In this document: in pieces, positions 49,231-62,212 of the stretch
Numbering within the stretch: the first letter of the stretch is position 1
Layout: every line of letters begins with the position of its first letter
Source of the DNA: Acanthochlamys bracteata
Lineage: Eukaryota > Streptophyta > Magnoliopsida > Pandanales > Velloziaceae
Assembly: GCA_019914995.1 (NCBI GenBank)
Contig: CM034127.1
Span: 6,758,001 to 6,822,000 of the forward strand
Reading direction: 5' to 3'
DNA: 64,000 nt
Made by a program: the position numbers and the translations under genes
Notes under the pieces: generated by a model
Databases searched by the model: none
The model's input: only the letters and a program-made list of their open reading frames with translations
What the model was told of the DNA's origin: nothing

Positions 49231-50210
49231 AGAGAGAATGCATATCACCGGAGAACTGCAGTGGTCATAATCTGGTCATAATTTATCGTAAGGAGGTGTT
49301 GATATTCATATAGTGGTCGAAAATTGGTTGTAAGGTTCATACAGGGTGTCATAAAGAGGTTATAAAGGGGTCTTTCACTATAACAAAGCCCGTATTTCTT
49401 AGTATGAAAGCATATACGTTCTTATATACGCACTAGTCAATAGGAATAATCCAACATGTTTTATTCTTTCCTTTCTCTCTTTGTTAGAGAGTGGTACGAC
49501 TAGCACTTGCCTCTTTGTCAGCTTGCTTTTGTGATTGAATTATACGGGATACGAGGAATGGTAAAAAGAGCATATTGAGATCTTAGCTCCGGCTAGCGGG
49601 GAAGAGTACTCTTTCATAAAAGAATAACCCAAGATGTGCTAACTTGCTGAAACACTTAGATCGAAGTCATTAGTACTTAAAATGAAGAAATAATAATTAC
49701 TTAATCATTATTATCATCAAAATTCTTTGGGGTTTGAAAAAGAAAATGTATGTTATGTAAAACTATCGAGCAAACTCAGAAGTTTTATCCATTTACTCGA
49801 ATAATTGGTAATCCTAATGCTGGAGACGGAACATATTACAGCTTTTAGGAAGATTAAATTGTAGGCTACTTCATACATGTTTGATAAGTTCCTAACCAGC
49901 AAAGCCAGCTATGTAGTTGGCTTGCAAAAGTTCCTACGCATAAGCTTTGAAAATGTTGTATATTACAATTACTCTATGCAGGAAAATCCTGAACTAAAGT
50001 GTGTATATATATCCTTGGGAAGATTGTCTACTTCTTTGTAGAATCTCTTATTATACATCGACTGACCTTCGGATTTCTGCTTCTTACATCTCGCAATTGC
50101 ATTGCTAAAGAAGTTAGAAGAATGCACTACTGTTTTCTTCTTTTGTGTTTTCTCCTCTGATCAGCAGATCTTGGTAACGATGTGCCTGTGTTATCTTTCG
50201 TCGTCACTTT
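49231..50210. other. Spacer, 3' side of the next gene
   Basis: No gene recognised. 49260-49370 has several GGTCATAA and GGTTGTAAGG-type words. At about 49685-49730 the stretch TTATTATCATCAAAATTC resembles the tail of SIRE/Maximus LTRs like that at 12340-12389, but no matching LTR start was found. Confidence 0.4.
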
Positions 50211-52972
50211 CTAGGTCATGTCTGAGTTCTAGAACCAAAACTGTAGCATCAAATAGATATAGCAAATTAGAGTCAAGACAAAAATGTGCAATAGCTTTGG
50301 TCCTATATAAATAGTCTATCTAGTAGATATATATGTCAACAATTAAGTGCATGAGTAACTTACAATTGGAGTCGCTTGTAATCCAGCTACCAACTCTTAC
50401 ATATTCTTCCGTTATGGGCTGAGTTGGTGCAATATTCTTTTCTTCTGTATCAATAGTAGTTGAGCCGAGTTCGTTCTTCGAGAAGGACTGGTTACTTTTC
50501 ATCGATGCACAAGCCAGTGATGATCTTGACGAAGCAGATGACATTGAAAAGGATGATGATGATAGTGACAACGATAATGATGAGGAGAAGATCGAGGAAG
50601 AATTTGAACAGCTCCCGAAATCCCATCTGGAGCTGATGATATTAGTGGACACTTTCTGATCGTCGTTGTGCGGTGCCATCGAAGGCGGCTTGCTCGGCAA
50701 ATACGAAACCTTTTTAAGTACAACAAAGTAAAGCATTAGCTCTGTTCGCACAACATGCAATAGTTTTTAAAAATGTGGAAATGCATCGATACAGCTAAAC
50801 TGTTAATAAATCTGTATGCTTCAGTTGGTTGACGACCCCTTTAGGGGACAAACAGAAACGTTCTTTGCCGTGTACTACGGAGTGCACTGCTTGACTTGCC
50901 TTTAATGGAATGTCTTAAAAAGAAATTCTCCCAGGGAGAAAAGCAGGAGGTCTCTTTGTTCTCACCGAGGCAATGAAGTTGCAAACAAAAAATAATCGAT
51001 ATTCTTCAATATTTCAAAGCTACAATAAGGTCTATTCAGTTTACAAGAAAATGAGAATAAAAAGCCACTTATTTTATTATGGCCGAGGAAATAAAGGAAT
51101 GTTACTTACGAAAATGTGTCAAATCAATAGCCATTCGATATTGATCATCGTGATATAACACTTACGGCACAGTTGAAAAATAGAAAAAAATGTTAACTAC
51201 TATCTTTTTTGTAAAATCGAATCTAGTTTCAAATATACTCGCTGATGCTTCAGTTTCATCAATGATATACGCAATTTCACTTTTAAATTTACAAGTTCAT
51301 AGAGTAAGGTTTGAATATAAAATTACATCTACATATTATAAATTTTGTTAATAAATTTGTCTTTATTATTTGACTGTATTATTGGCAAGTACTATATTAT
51401 GTTAACAAAAATTTAAACGTGTTAGACGATCAAATCATCACCCATTGAATAATTGATTAATGCCTTAGGGGTTATGCAATATTCAATCTTCATTATTGTG
51501 ATATAATGTTTTTAATGACTCCGTTATATCCAAAAGATCAGGAGTATATTTATTGAAATAATAATTGTGTGACAAATATTTGGAACTTTTCAAGAACGAT
51601 ATTTATTTCTATTTATTTTGGCATTATTATATTTTTATTTTTATTAAATATTAGATTACTATATATAACGAACACCACATTCCGGCTTTTATGAATAGTA
51701 TAGATGCGTAATCTTTATTTAGATTTAGAGGCAATTGAAATTGAATTGACATATATATACTTTTCTCCAAAATAAATAATCTAAATAAATGTATTATTAA
51801 AATATTAGGTATAAGAGTTTTTTAATATTTCATGATTAGAATACAAAAGTCTCTTATATAAGATCAACCACCTACCCATTTTATAAAATAGTATGAAGTT
51901 ATTATTTTTAATAGTTGGTATTTTGTTAATAGAGAATAATTATCACAACTATTAGAATTTGTATGTATTAGACTTTGTATGCAATTGCATCCAGTAGAGT
52001 TAAGGTAAGTATAGTGTTTACGTATAAATGGTACTGATTTTTCAGGTATACGTGTGTATAAGCAAGGTTGCCTAAAATTCAATTGCACGTAAGTGTAGGT
52101 GTTCAAATATATATGATTCAAACATGTATAATCATTTACATATATAAAGAATGTAGAGTGATCAGGATATATATCGACTCACCTTCCATCTTGATCCCGG
52201 CTTTTGTGTTTTGGTCGCAGCAGCCCATCTTAGCAGTTCCTTCATCTTTGAAGCTGCTCCTCTCTTCTGCTGATCATCCTTGGTCTTTTGATCTGTTCCA
52301 GCACTGAACTCTGCGGCCCCTGCAGCGCTTATTGGTATAACTTTCAAATCTACTATAGTACCATTGCTGGTTTCTGTACGGATATCTTTGCTTAGCTCAT
52401 TGCAGTAATCCTTGCTGAACTTTTGCCAGAAATGGTGTTTGTTGTAATAAAGGTCCCGTAATCTCTTCAAATGCAATGTTTTGAGGAAACTTGTTGTGCA
52501 ATTGTCTTTGCCTAGGGCTATCCTGATAACGTCCTCAGTTTCTTCGTTGTCGTTCAATGGTAACCCCAGATATGAAGTTTGGCATGCACCACCCCGATTG
52601 TAGAGCACTATATCTGTTTTTGTTTTCTCTTCTTCTTCAACTACAGCTAGCACAGAGAAATAATAATTAATTCTATTACTAATCACGTCAGAGATATCTA
52701 AACATTCTCTTACTTCCACATGTTGCTTACGAGTAGTCTTTTCAAAATGTTTAACCACCCAAAGTATCAAGAATGCCGATATAATCAAGCTGTAAACATT
52801 GTTACCTTTTGCTCGTACTGCTTGCTTATGATCTTGTTTCCCCTTGAATAAGCGTTGCAGAATCTAGTTAAAATCAAAAGCAGCCAATTAGTTAAATAGA
52901 AAAAATTGTAAATTAATAAGCTGAAATTAACTGAATGACTACACATAGTGAAGAGAAATCTAACACCTTCAT
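50211..52972 (-). CDS. Uncharacterised plant protein with MKELLRWAAATK motif, four exons
   Basis: CDS is complement(50211..50242, 50364..50709, 52183..52863, 52967..52972), 354 residues. All three introns (103, 1473 and 121 bp, in transcription order) have GT and AG ends and the phases join without a stop. Exon 1 encodes only Met-Lys. Exon 2 has a hydrophobic segment (VYSLIISAFLILWVV, about 25-39), then mixed charged sequence and MKELLRWAAATK (209-220). Exon 3 has WDFGSCS, a serine-rich stretch and a polar region. Exon 4 completes SWITSDSNFLVLEL. The pattern MKELLRWAA...(R)WD.(E)SCS...W.T.DS.F.VLEL is one I know from an uncharacterised plant family; no biochemical role is known to me. A single N-terminal membrane helix is likely. 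The start choice rests on the small first exon and could be wrong, but exons 2-4 are well supported. Confidence 0.82.
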
Positions 52973-53120
52973 GCTGTCTAATAATAACACCAGCTGTAAG
53001 CTAGCACGACACAATATCAGAATAGATTCTTCAAGGGATTAGTGTTTCACAAGAGAAAGAACAAACGTTTGCACTTTGCAGCAAACTAAGCGATACAAGA
53101 GGGAGACGAGAGATTTGCTT

Positions 53121-53130
53121 TAATATATAA
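53121..53130 (-). promoter_or_regulatory. Possible TATA box of the four-exon gene
   Basis: TTATATATTA on the minus strand lies about 150 bases upstream of the ATG at 52972, preceded by purine/pyrimidine-rich DNA. A transcript starting about 30 bases downstream would have a 5' UTR near 120 bases. The motif is weak evidence in AT-rich DNA. Confidence 0.4.
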
Positions 53131-55473
53131 AGAGAATGTTACGTTGACTAACATGGTTGATTTCTTCTATAAATGCTCACATGGGAAGAGAACAAGGTGA
53201 TGCATTTTTTTATTTTCTTTTGGATAGATGTTTAGGATTAGGTATGTGGTGGCCCAAGCGTACACATGGTTTAGAAGACAATAAATACTGTTTGTAAATG
53301 TTTAAAATTTGATTGAGAGATTATTATGTGCTAGATCCCCGGCAGCTTCCCTACCTTGCCGGAGTGTTAGGAAATTCTGCAACGCGTTCCTTCCTGGACC
53401 ATTTGAAGAAGGAGCTTGTGCAATTTGTTTATGGTTTCATGTGTGCAGCGATCGAGGCTCATGAGCTGGTAATACTTCTAGTGCATGAGCACACGGGCGA
53501 TAAACAAATTAAACGAGCTTCTTTCACTTTTTAGCTTATCGAGTGTTAACGTTGGAGTTTAGTCGAAAAGGGAAAGCGTTTGGGACGCGATGAAGTAGAT
53601 TTATACTTTTCATGGCATAATTGAACGAAAACGGAAGGTCGTCTTTCAAATCTCAACAATTCAACTTGGAAAAGCTTTGGAGGTTGCATCAGTTGAAGGC
53701 ATGCACTCCCTGATTGATGATCGTAGTTTAGGTACGATAACGTTTTAATTCTTGGAGTTAATCCAGCGATATGTATGATTCAGGTGTCAGGATTCAATTA
53801 TATTCTTTAAAAACAGTGAATTTGATCGTTATTTTCATACTGCTTAGCTAGTGTTCAAGCTTTCCTTGATGAGATGAATTGAATTTGAACTCTAGGCTTC
53901 CAGTTTAGCCATTCAGTTTAAAACATAATACCACTTATAGTAATAAAATAAAATTTTGAACTCTACACAGATATAACATAAACCAATTTGTAGTTACCAT
54001 TTATCATAACGAAATCCAACTACAAATCACCATTTGATTAACCTTTTCCAAGAACATTTTATTTTTTCAATTAAATTAAACCGATCATCATCTGCATAAT
54101 ATATAATTATAGGTATCGAATTCATGACACAAACTATTATGTAGTCATCAATTACGAATTCTGGAATTTAAACCTTACAAACATGAGATCAGCTATCCAG
54201 AAAAAACTATACAGAATGTTTTCTTTTTAAGTTCTTTTCTTTGCTTAGTTTCTTGTTTACATATATTTGAAAATCCTAAATTTTCTGAAAATTAAAGGCA
54301 TTTTATTAAGAGTGAGTTGACATCTCCCACGTGCATATTTTAATACCTAGCCAATTTGAAACTATTAAATAGTGTTGTTAAGTCTAGAGCCCAATTTAGT
54401 TCAGCCTAATATGAATTGTTGGGTCATATTCAAGTTAACTATCTCATCTTTATTTGGGCAGCATCACATGATCCTTACGCTACTAATCTCGATTTAACAC
54501 ACCAAGTATTTCATTCAGACTCACCAAGACTTTTACGTTACTAATCCGGGTCTATCCGAACTTGAAGACCAAACAATCTTTTCCACAGCAACACGTGAGT
54601 TGGTCCCACCCAATCGAATTCTTATATCAATTATGGATAGAATCCACACGCTAAATACTTGACAAACCAATTAAGAGTTAGCATCTTTTATATATATGTG
54701 TATGTTTATTTTAACATGTAGCTAATGTGATACTATATAGAGGCATATATGTTTAAACCTATCAAGTAGAGCTCAACTTTATCCAGCTCAAGGAGAGTTG
54801 ATATCCATCTCCAAATTAGGTAGCATATTTTTGACTTATTCATTATCCCATACCACTAAGCTACTAACCTAAATCTAGCCATCAAACTAAGTCGTCTTCA
54901 CTATGTCACACCAAACCCTTCACGCTACTAATCTATATATAGATTAGAGGCCTAACAACAGATATATATCTGTTCTAAATTAGAGGCCTAACAACACCCT
55001 AAGCCTAACCCATTATGTCGAACTAGCTATATAGGTCAAATTATACAATTTTGCTACATCACAAGTAACTAGAAATTGACCAATGTGACAAGAATATATA
55101 TCAGAGTGAACTTTTCTAGATCTAATTTAAACATAGAAGTACAACTATATTCTTCAATATTTTAAATTATATTTCGAGTGTCTTGCAAAGATATTGATAT
55201 GATTGTTAGTATAAAATGCATGTTATTTTTCTATTTTAACGATCCATCAAAATATCTTGCAATAATAATAATAAAGTTATTAGCTTCTATTATATTTATT
55301 AGGCAAACATACACAATTAACTAAAGAGGAGATGATTAAATTGAGTTGGTAATTAAAAATATCGATTGTTGGTTTACCTACCAAATAACAACAATATAGT
55401 CGATTATAACAAAGTTAGTTCTCAAAAATGCATTACTTAAAAATTGTAAGTAATCAGTAAACTAAAAGGAATG

Positions 55474-55730
55474 TTTGAAAGTGCTTTTAAAAGAAAGTTT
55501 TTCTGAATATATTGAATAGTAACTTAGAAATTTTTTAAGAACGAGCTTTATTTATTTTACCCAAAAATAATAAATAAACAATAACAAAATCTTACGACGT
55601 AAAATGTTTCTATACTTTCTAAAATTTTCTAGAAATTATGAATGTTGTAAAAATATAATTGAAAATTATAAAATGAAAAGTTGGAATGAAAATGAGTTGA
55701 AAAGCAATACTAAACACCACCTAAACCATA
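55474..55730. repeat. AT-rich palindromic MITE-like repeat
   Basis: Left arm ATGTTTGAAAGTGCTTTTAA and the reverse complement of the right arm, GTGTTTAGTATTGCTTTTCA, are inverted copies. The centre holds TTACGACGTAAAA. Less AT-pure than the other copies, but the same arm sequence as the 33666 copy. Confidence 0.5.
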
Positions 55731-57874
55731 GCTATATTTTGCAAAAGGAAAAGTTATCTTTACAATCTAATTTAAAATAAACATATAATAAATATTCACC
55801 ACATAAACACAAAGTATATGATTTGACAAGCGATTTTACCTGCATCTACGATCACACTTTACCAAAAATGAAAACTCACTAATCATAACAAGTCTCTACC
55901 ACATTGAGGAAATGTGTTTAACCAAACACTCCTTTTATAGCCGATTTTTTTGTCAAAATGAGCCATCAACAATCGATACACTCAGACCAAGTCTATCTAT
56001 TTTCTACCCTACACCTCTTGGCCAAATTCTTGTGCAAACAAATAGCTTATTGTAAGATTAGTATATCCAAGCAAGCTTCAGTGTTAGATTTGTTAAAACT
56101 CAAGTTTTACATACATGATCTTTCTCATAAAAAAAGAGAGGCTAAACTCTTTGTCGACGTAAACTCACAAAGCGAGTAGAGAGTTGAATATAAGAGTTTG
56201 CTCAGTAATACAAGCTCTCCCTGAGTGTTATGTTTTTGTGTCTATTATCTCTCGATCTTGTTCTCTTTTTAGTTTTCTCTTCCTCTTATATCTTCTTTTC
56301 TTTCTGCATCTAAAATTTTTGAGGAGCTCAAATGACTTCAAAAATGCCCGTTAGCTTTCTTATGTGCATGCTAACGGAATGTTCACTTGTTCTTCGTGCT
56401 ACTGCCGTTCAAATCTCATCAATAGTAACTTGGAGACGTATTATCCAATTGCAAAAATAAGCTTAATTATCTGATTTATTAAGCACAACTAACATATTAT
56501 AATTATTACAGCTTAACTTTTAAGGAATTTAGTAAAGAGATAAAGTCTATTAAAACTAGAGAACTTTGCTATTTACATACGTCTCGCTTTGATGAACCCG
56601 AGTAACTAATCAGTGTAGTAAATTTGATACTCAACATATTTCTTCTTGAGCCACCTTTTGGTGATATGATATTTACAACTAAAAGCCAACATATCAAAGT
56701 ATCTACAATCAAAATCTTAAGGCTTGGAAAATCACCAAAGTAGCTAGATAGAATACATTCCACACAGAACAGAACCAATGTCAGTTATGAGCACTTGAGT
56801 CATTTTGAAGGCTCCTACTAGTGTCAAAGTGATACAGCTTCATTCAAAATCTGCAAGACCTTTCTAGAAGGTTTTCAAAATATTTTTTATAGATTTTATG
56901 GCAAAAATGTTGAAGAATATATTGGCTACAACATAGTCTTACCAAGATGGAAAGTGTCCAGCTTAGGTATAATTTTTACCAAATTCAACACAGAGCATCG
57001 TATCTTAGCAATAAATTCGAACTTCAATCAAATTTGGATATGCAAATATAGGACATCTAGTAGAATACTTCTACGCAAACTTATATATATATATATATAT
57101 ATTAGAAAAAGTTGGCAGAATTCTATAAAATTTGGATTTTAATAACTTCATCTTGTTGGTTTTCTTTAGAAAATATCAAATCATCAAAATTTTGATTGTG
57201 GATTGAGTATATCGTATGTGCAAGTTGCTGTACAGAGATACTGTTAAGTTGGTAATATTCTATATGATCAGCAAACTTTAATGACTTGTCCTGTGTTTTA
57301 TACAAGATGAAATTCCTCAAACTTGTCTTGAATTATTCCTTAACACATCTTTTTTTCAACTACAATAAAGAGATGTCCAATAGATTCTATGAGTTAAAAG
57401 ATATCGAGTTTGAAATATGGCTTCATGATCAACTCGATTACCTAAAAACTTTGAATAATTCCTCCGTGCATCTAGTACCTCCACCAAAGACATATCTAAA
57501 GCTTAATAATAATTTTTAAATATATATTTTTATCACAATAACTATGACTTCTAACAGTAAGCCCGCACAAAACAACCAACAAAATAATCTATTAGGCCCA
57601 CTTAAATATGGATATTTATAATAATAACATATATCATGAAGATTGACCCATTAGTCAACTATTGACCCGTTGGGCTGACCAGTAGCCCGTTATGGACTCA
57701 ATTATAGGTTGACACTCGGTCGGATCTTCCTCACAATATTGAGATTAGCTATTCTGTTAAGATACTGTCGATTAAAATGAATTTTCTAATAAACTTAAAC
57801 TAATAAATATGGTTCACAAATATGATAGATGTGATATCTTACTATTGAAGAAAATTTCAACCATCCACCAAAAC

Positions 57875-58401
57875 TAGGGATGGCAATTCGGATTTCTGGG
57901 TCGGTTCTGAGTCGACGCATATAATAACTGGATCAAAATTATTCAATCCTAATTCGACCCGTTTATTTATATTGGTCAAAATTATCAACACTAATCAAAC
58001 CTATTTATAACTGGGTCAAACTCGAGTCGACTTATTTAATAATTAAAATTATTAAAATAAAAATTATAAATATTAATTTTTAATAATAAATATATAAATT
58101 ATTAATTATGATATATTTATAAAAAATATATTAATTTTGATAAAATTTATAAATTAAATAAAAATTAGTTAAATTAAGATAAATTTATATATATATATAC
58201 ACAAATTAAATTTAAATTTTTTGCTATTATTTTCTAATTATTAATATACTATATAAATAGTTATACGAATTAAATGGGTCAATTTCGGATCAATCCGAAC
58301 CCGACCTGAACTCATTTAAAATTTTTAGATCATTTTCGGGTCAATCGGAAATCGATCCGAACACGATCTTTTCGGATCGGGTCAAAATTTTGCCACCCCT
58401 A
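57875..58401. mobile_element. hAT-type MITE (TAGGGRTGGCAA ends)
   Basis: A 527-bp element with terminal repeats TAGGGATGGCAATTCGG and, reversed, TAGGGGTGGCAAAATTTTG, matching at 11 of the first 12 bases. It is flanked by ACCAAAAC (57867-57874) and ACCAGAAC (58402-58409), an 8-bp duplication with one later change. Both subterminal parts carry GGGTCGG and CGGGTCAA/CGATCCGA words. The middle is AT-rich and non-coding. This is the classic layout of a non-autonomous plant hAT element. Confidence 0.9.
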
Positions 58402-61400
58402 ACCAGAACTAATTAGAAATGAGTGAGTAGTAATTTTTTTAATATTTATTTAGATGGTTGGGAAATGAATTGATCTCTAGAATAATTTGCTTAGATAATA
58501 ATCCATTTAATATTATTAAAAAGTGATAATATGAGATTCTTTTAGGTGATATTCCAGTTTTATAGCCATCTTCACGGATTTTTGCTGTTTTTGGTAACTA
58601 ATAGAACTCCATTCTCTTTGTCTTCATTTTACTCTTTGTTATATCTATCTTTTAAAAAATAAAAAAAACTTTATTTTGTAAATTGAGTTGAAAGATATGG
58701 GTATATAAAGTGGCTTAATAATGATTTTTAAATATGTTTATCTTGTGATTTTCAATACAAATTAACCTTCATTATTTACGATAAACTCAAAAACTTTTCA
58801 AAATTGTAAGTAAGATTTTTTTTATATATAATGTAGTGGGTGTAGCTAGAACCAGCCCTTACTCTATCGAATGGGTTGAATCTGGATCATAATTTTAAAT
58901 TAAAAAAATCACATGCAGACCCGACCCAATTTGAAAACAAACATATTTGGGCTAACCCAAATTTCCGAATGGAGTATACTTTTATAAGATCTGGACCGAA
59001 CCGACCCACTTGCAGCTTTAGAAGATTAGCTTTTTGCTAATTGCTTTTGAATATAGTAGTATTGTGTATCTCATTTTTAGTATTTCATTGGGCTTTTCAT
59101 CTAAATCAATAAAATAGTACATAATTGAATAGACAAGCATATAAGAAAAAAAATAGACCATATGTTAACTTCAAATAGTAAGACTTTTTTAAAATAATTG
59201 AAAACTGCTATAACTTGCGTCTATACCATTTTGGTAGTGAGGTGCCCTCAGTACCCGAATTAGATAGCAATGCTTTTTCTATCTTGCTGTTTTTTATTAT
59301 CTTTTATCTTTATTTATATGAGGTTGATTGCTTCTTTAACAGAGAGGGGAAAACATTAAAGGTCAATTTTCATATAGATTAGTTACTTTTCTTATTATAT
59401 CACATGATACATGAACCAATGTGTTTGTTGTTGACTATTAATCTGAAATCCTAGAGTACTGCAAGGGTTTTTACTGGACAGTACTACTAACTAGCAAGCT
59501 GTACTCTCTATTCTCAAACGCTACGAGTGCAGTACAATTGAACCTTGAAGTACAATAATATAATCCTCCAAGCCGAAGGATATGAGCCACCTATATATGA
59601 GACTGATTGCATATAGTTGGCAACGAAGATTCGCTCACGGATGGAGAGAAAGATTTGTGGAAGTTCCAACAGGAGCGAACTGAATACACACGATCCAAGA
59701 GCTAACATTTGGAGAAAGGAATCGTGGATTCGTGTGTTCTCAGGTCGCCCCTGCTGGACCTTCTCCGATGATTAGGTTCGCTCCTATAGTCTATGGCTAC
59801 TAGTATGTATCTCGTTTTTAGAGTTTTCACTCATCTGGAAGTGTATTTGCTAGTTAAGAAGTTAGCCGAATGTCACTGAAAACATGTTGGATTGATATTG
59901 TTGTCATTGTTGATAGTTAGATTAATTGCAGGATGGAAGAAGGTGAGAGAGGCTTCGAACAGAAAGCTTGCCAGTTTAAATGGATGGATAAATGAAGCGG
60001 TTGATGTGGTGCCATTGTCACGCGTATGAGCTTGAAGGATATTTTCCGATGAGTCTTTTAAACCGCAAGAAATGCGACTTGCTTGGTTGTTTTGCAGAAC
60101 TGCCATTTGTTGGAATGTCATTTGGTTCTTTTCACTAAAAAAATGGTGTACAAGTTAGGATAAAGTCTTGGCTAGTCAATCTATATATGTACAATTTTCT
60201 CTCGTATAATACACGTTACAATCTATTACATTAACTTAGTTTAGTTTAAATTAACTATATCTTTTGCATAAATAAAACTACTTCAAAATCCGTAATACAA
60301 AATGGTACATAATTTTTTGAGCAAATAGAATAAAATAATATGTTAAAAATTACCATAAAGATAGAAAATTGTTAATAATGAAAAGCTATCATAAAAGACG
60401 AGAGGTGAGATGTTGACGTGGAATAAACATTGCAAAAAGAACTGGTATTAATCCTAAATGTGATAAAATAAAATTTACAAAAGAAATATGGGTATCATAT
60501 AGCTAACAGCTAGAAGAATGCATGTGATCGACTAATAAACAACAATGCAAATCTCTCCTTTACTTTAAAACTAATGATGGTATTTGTTGCAAATACTTTA
60601 CCAACCGTAAGCTCATACACTTATTTGACTTAATTATTTTGTTTTGATTGAGTCAATGAAGTATAATCTACAAATAATTACTTAGTCTATTAGCTGGATA
60701 ATAAATAGGTCGATGAATAGCTAGTAGATCTTCATCACACAAAAAACTTTTTAGCAAAATTACAGATCTAACGGGTTGAGCTGCTGACCCAACAGATCAA
60801 TCCGTGATCTTTGATCTAAAAAAATTTCCGAATTGATATCTGGATGGGGTCTTCTAACTTTGCTCCTAATGACCAATCGGTGTTCGCGAGTCTGATCACC
60901 TGTTTGCGAAGCAGGTGACTTGGATGGCATATAGGATGTCGCTTGGACCAGACAGGTTCGAGGTTGTGCTGGATGCATGACACTATGGTGTTCTGATGGA
61001 GAGTTTGTGCAACGGTGGAAAACAGCAAATTGCTGTTGAGCTTATCATGTGCTCATCAAGAACGGAACACTACTACTACACCCAAAGAGCTTGGCCATAG
61101 AGATGGAGATAGCAGCTTACCTACCTGTTAATCTGTTAGTATAGCAACTAACCTAAATCAGTTGTCATTATATTTTGAAGCTATAATTGGTTTCTATTTT
61201 GAAAATTGTAATTGGTACAGTCGAGTAACCCCGTACTAATTTTATTTTAATTGATTAATTGTATTTAAAATTCTTTTTGAGTTATTATTGTTATTGATAT
61301 AAAAAATTTTATAAAGTTGTACATATTTTTTCTTTGAACAAGAAAGCTTCTGTCGAAAACTTCAAAAAATTAACACGCTTTTTACAATAAGAATTTATAA

Positions 61401-61965
61401 ATTGTATTTATTTTAGTTTTAATTGATTTTAATGGGTACAAAAAGTAATGAATAATATTTTAGTGTTAACTAACTGGTTTAATTTTATTAAATTTCTATG
61501 TAACATTAATATAAGTTAGATTAAAGTTAATCTAAATTACATTAAAGTTAATCTAAAACTATATTAATAAATAAAAAAGAATTTTCAATTTTGAGCAAAA
61601 GTTTATTTTTATTAATCACTTATTTATTTTTCTATTTAAACACGATTAAGTCTTTACTTTTACTAATTTATAAAAAAAATGAAATCAAATAACTATCTTC
61701 ATTATTTTTTCTTTCATTACCTTCATTAACTTTACTTCCTTTATTTTCTTATTTCGAATTTTGTTTCAAAATAATGCATTAGTCGTTCCTCTTACAATGC
61801 TTAGCTATGTTATGCTCTACAAAAACGAACGGGTTATGACCATGACACGCAGAAGTTTAGTGTTTACAGTGAAAATTGAAGAATAAGCGTGACTAGAATA
61901 TAATGTTTTAAAGATATTTGATAAGTTCATCTAACAGATTGTTTGGACTTTCTCACTGAAATAGT
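58402..61965. other. Spacer without a recognised gene
   Basis: 58850-59020 again has CCGACCCAATTTG and ACCGAACCGACCCAC words resembling hAT-type MITEs, but no target duplication was found. 59500-60130 and 60760-61030 are less AT-rich than their surroundings and have short ORFs on both strands without recognised domains. 61240-61760 is AT-rich. Confidence 0.45.
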
Positions 61966-62212
61966 GCGTTTGCGTTGCGTTTCATAAACTATTTTTTATT
62001 TTTTTTTATTTTATCTTTTTTAATATATATTTTATAAATATTTAAAAAATTTATTTAAAAATTTAGAAAATATAAAAAAATTTTACGTAATTAGATATTT
62101 TTATTGTATATTTTTATTATTTTTTAAAAGTAAAAAAAAAATTATTTTTTAAAAAAGATAAAAATATCTTCCATTTCAGAAAAGCTTCATTTCATAAGCA
62201 ATCTCAAACGTT
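61966..62212. repeat. AT-rich palindromic MITE-like repeat
   Basis: Left arm GCGTTTGCGTTGCGTTTCAT; the right arm, reversed, reads CGTTTGAGATTGCTTATGAA. The centre carries TTTTACGTAATTAGA. Same family plan as the 41518 copy, including the TTTTACGTAATT core. Confidence 0.6.

Larger units (their letters stand above)
52973..57874. other. Promoter of the four-exon gene and a long AT-rich spacer
   Basis: The first 300 bases should include the promoter and leader. An ORF at 53313-53534 has fairly normal codon composition but no recognised domain. The rest has short low-complexity ORFs only. An AT-rich palindromic repeat lies at 55474-55730 and a (TA)n microsatellite at about 57079-57104. Confidence 0.5.

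Noticed and set aside
49685-49735. Tail resembling the end of a SIRE/Maximus LTR
   Set aside because: Only about 20 bases match and no start or target duplication was found.
53313-53534. 73-codon plus ORF upstream of the four-exon gene
   Set aside because: No recognised family, no splice context and no second supporting exon.
59873-60121. 82-codon minus ORF and an opposing plus-strand frame (KVREASNRKLASLNGWINEA)
   Set aside because: Either strand could be a gene scrap, but no homologue was recognised and the plus frame has stops.
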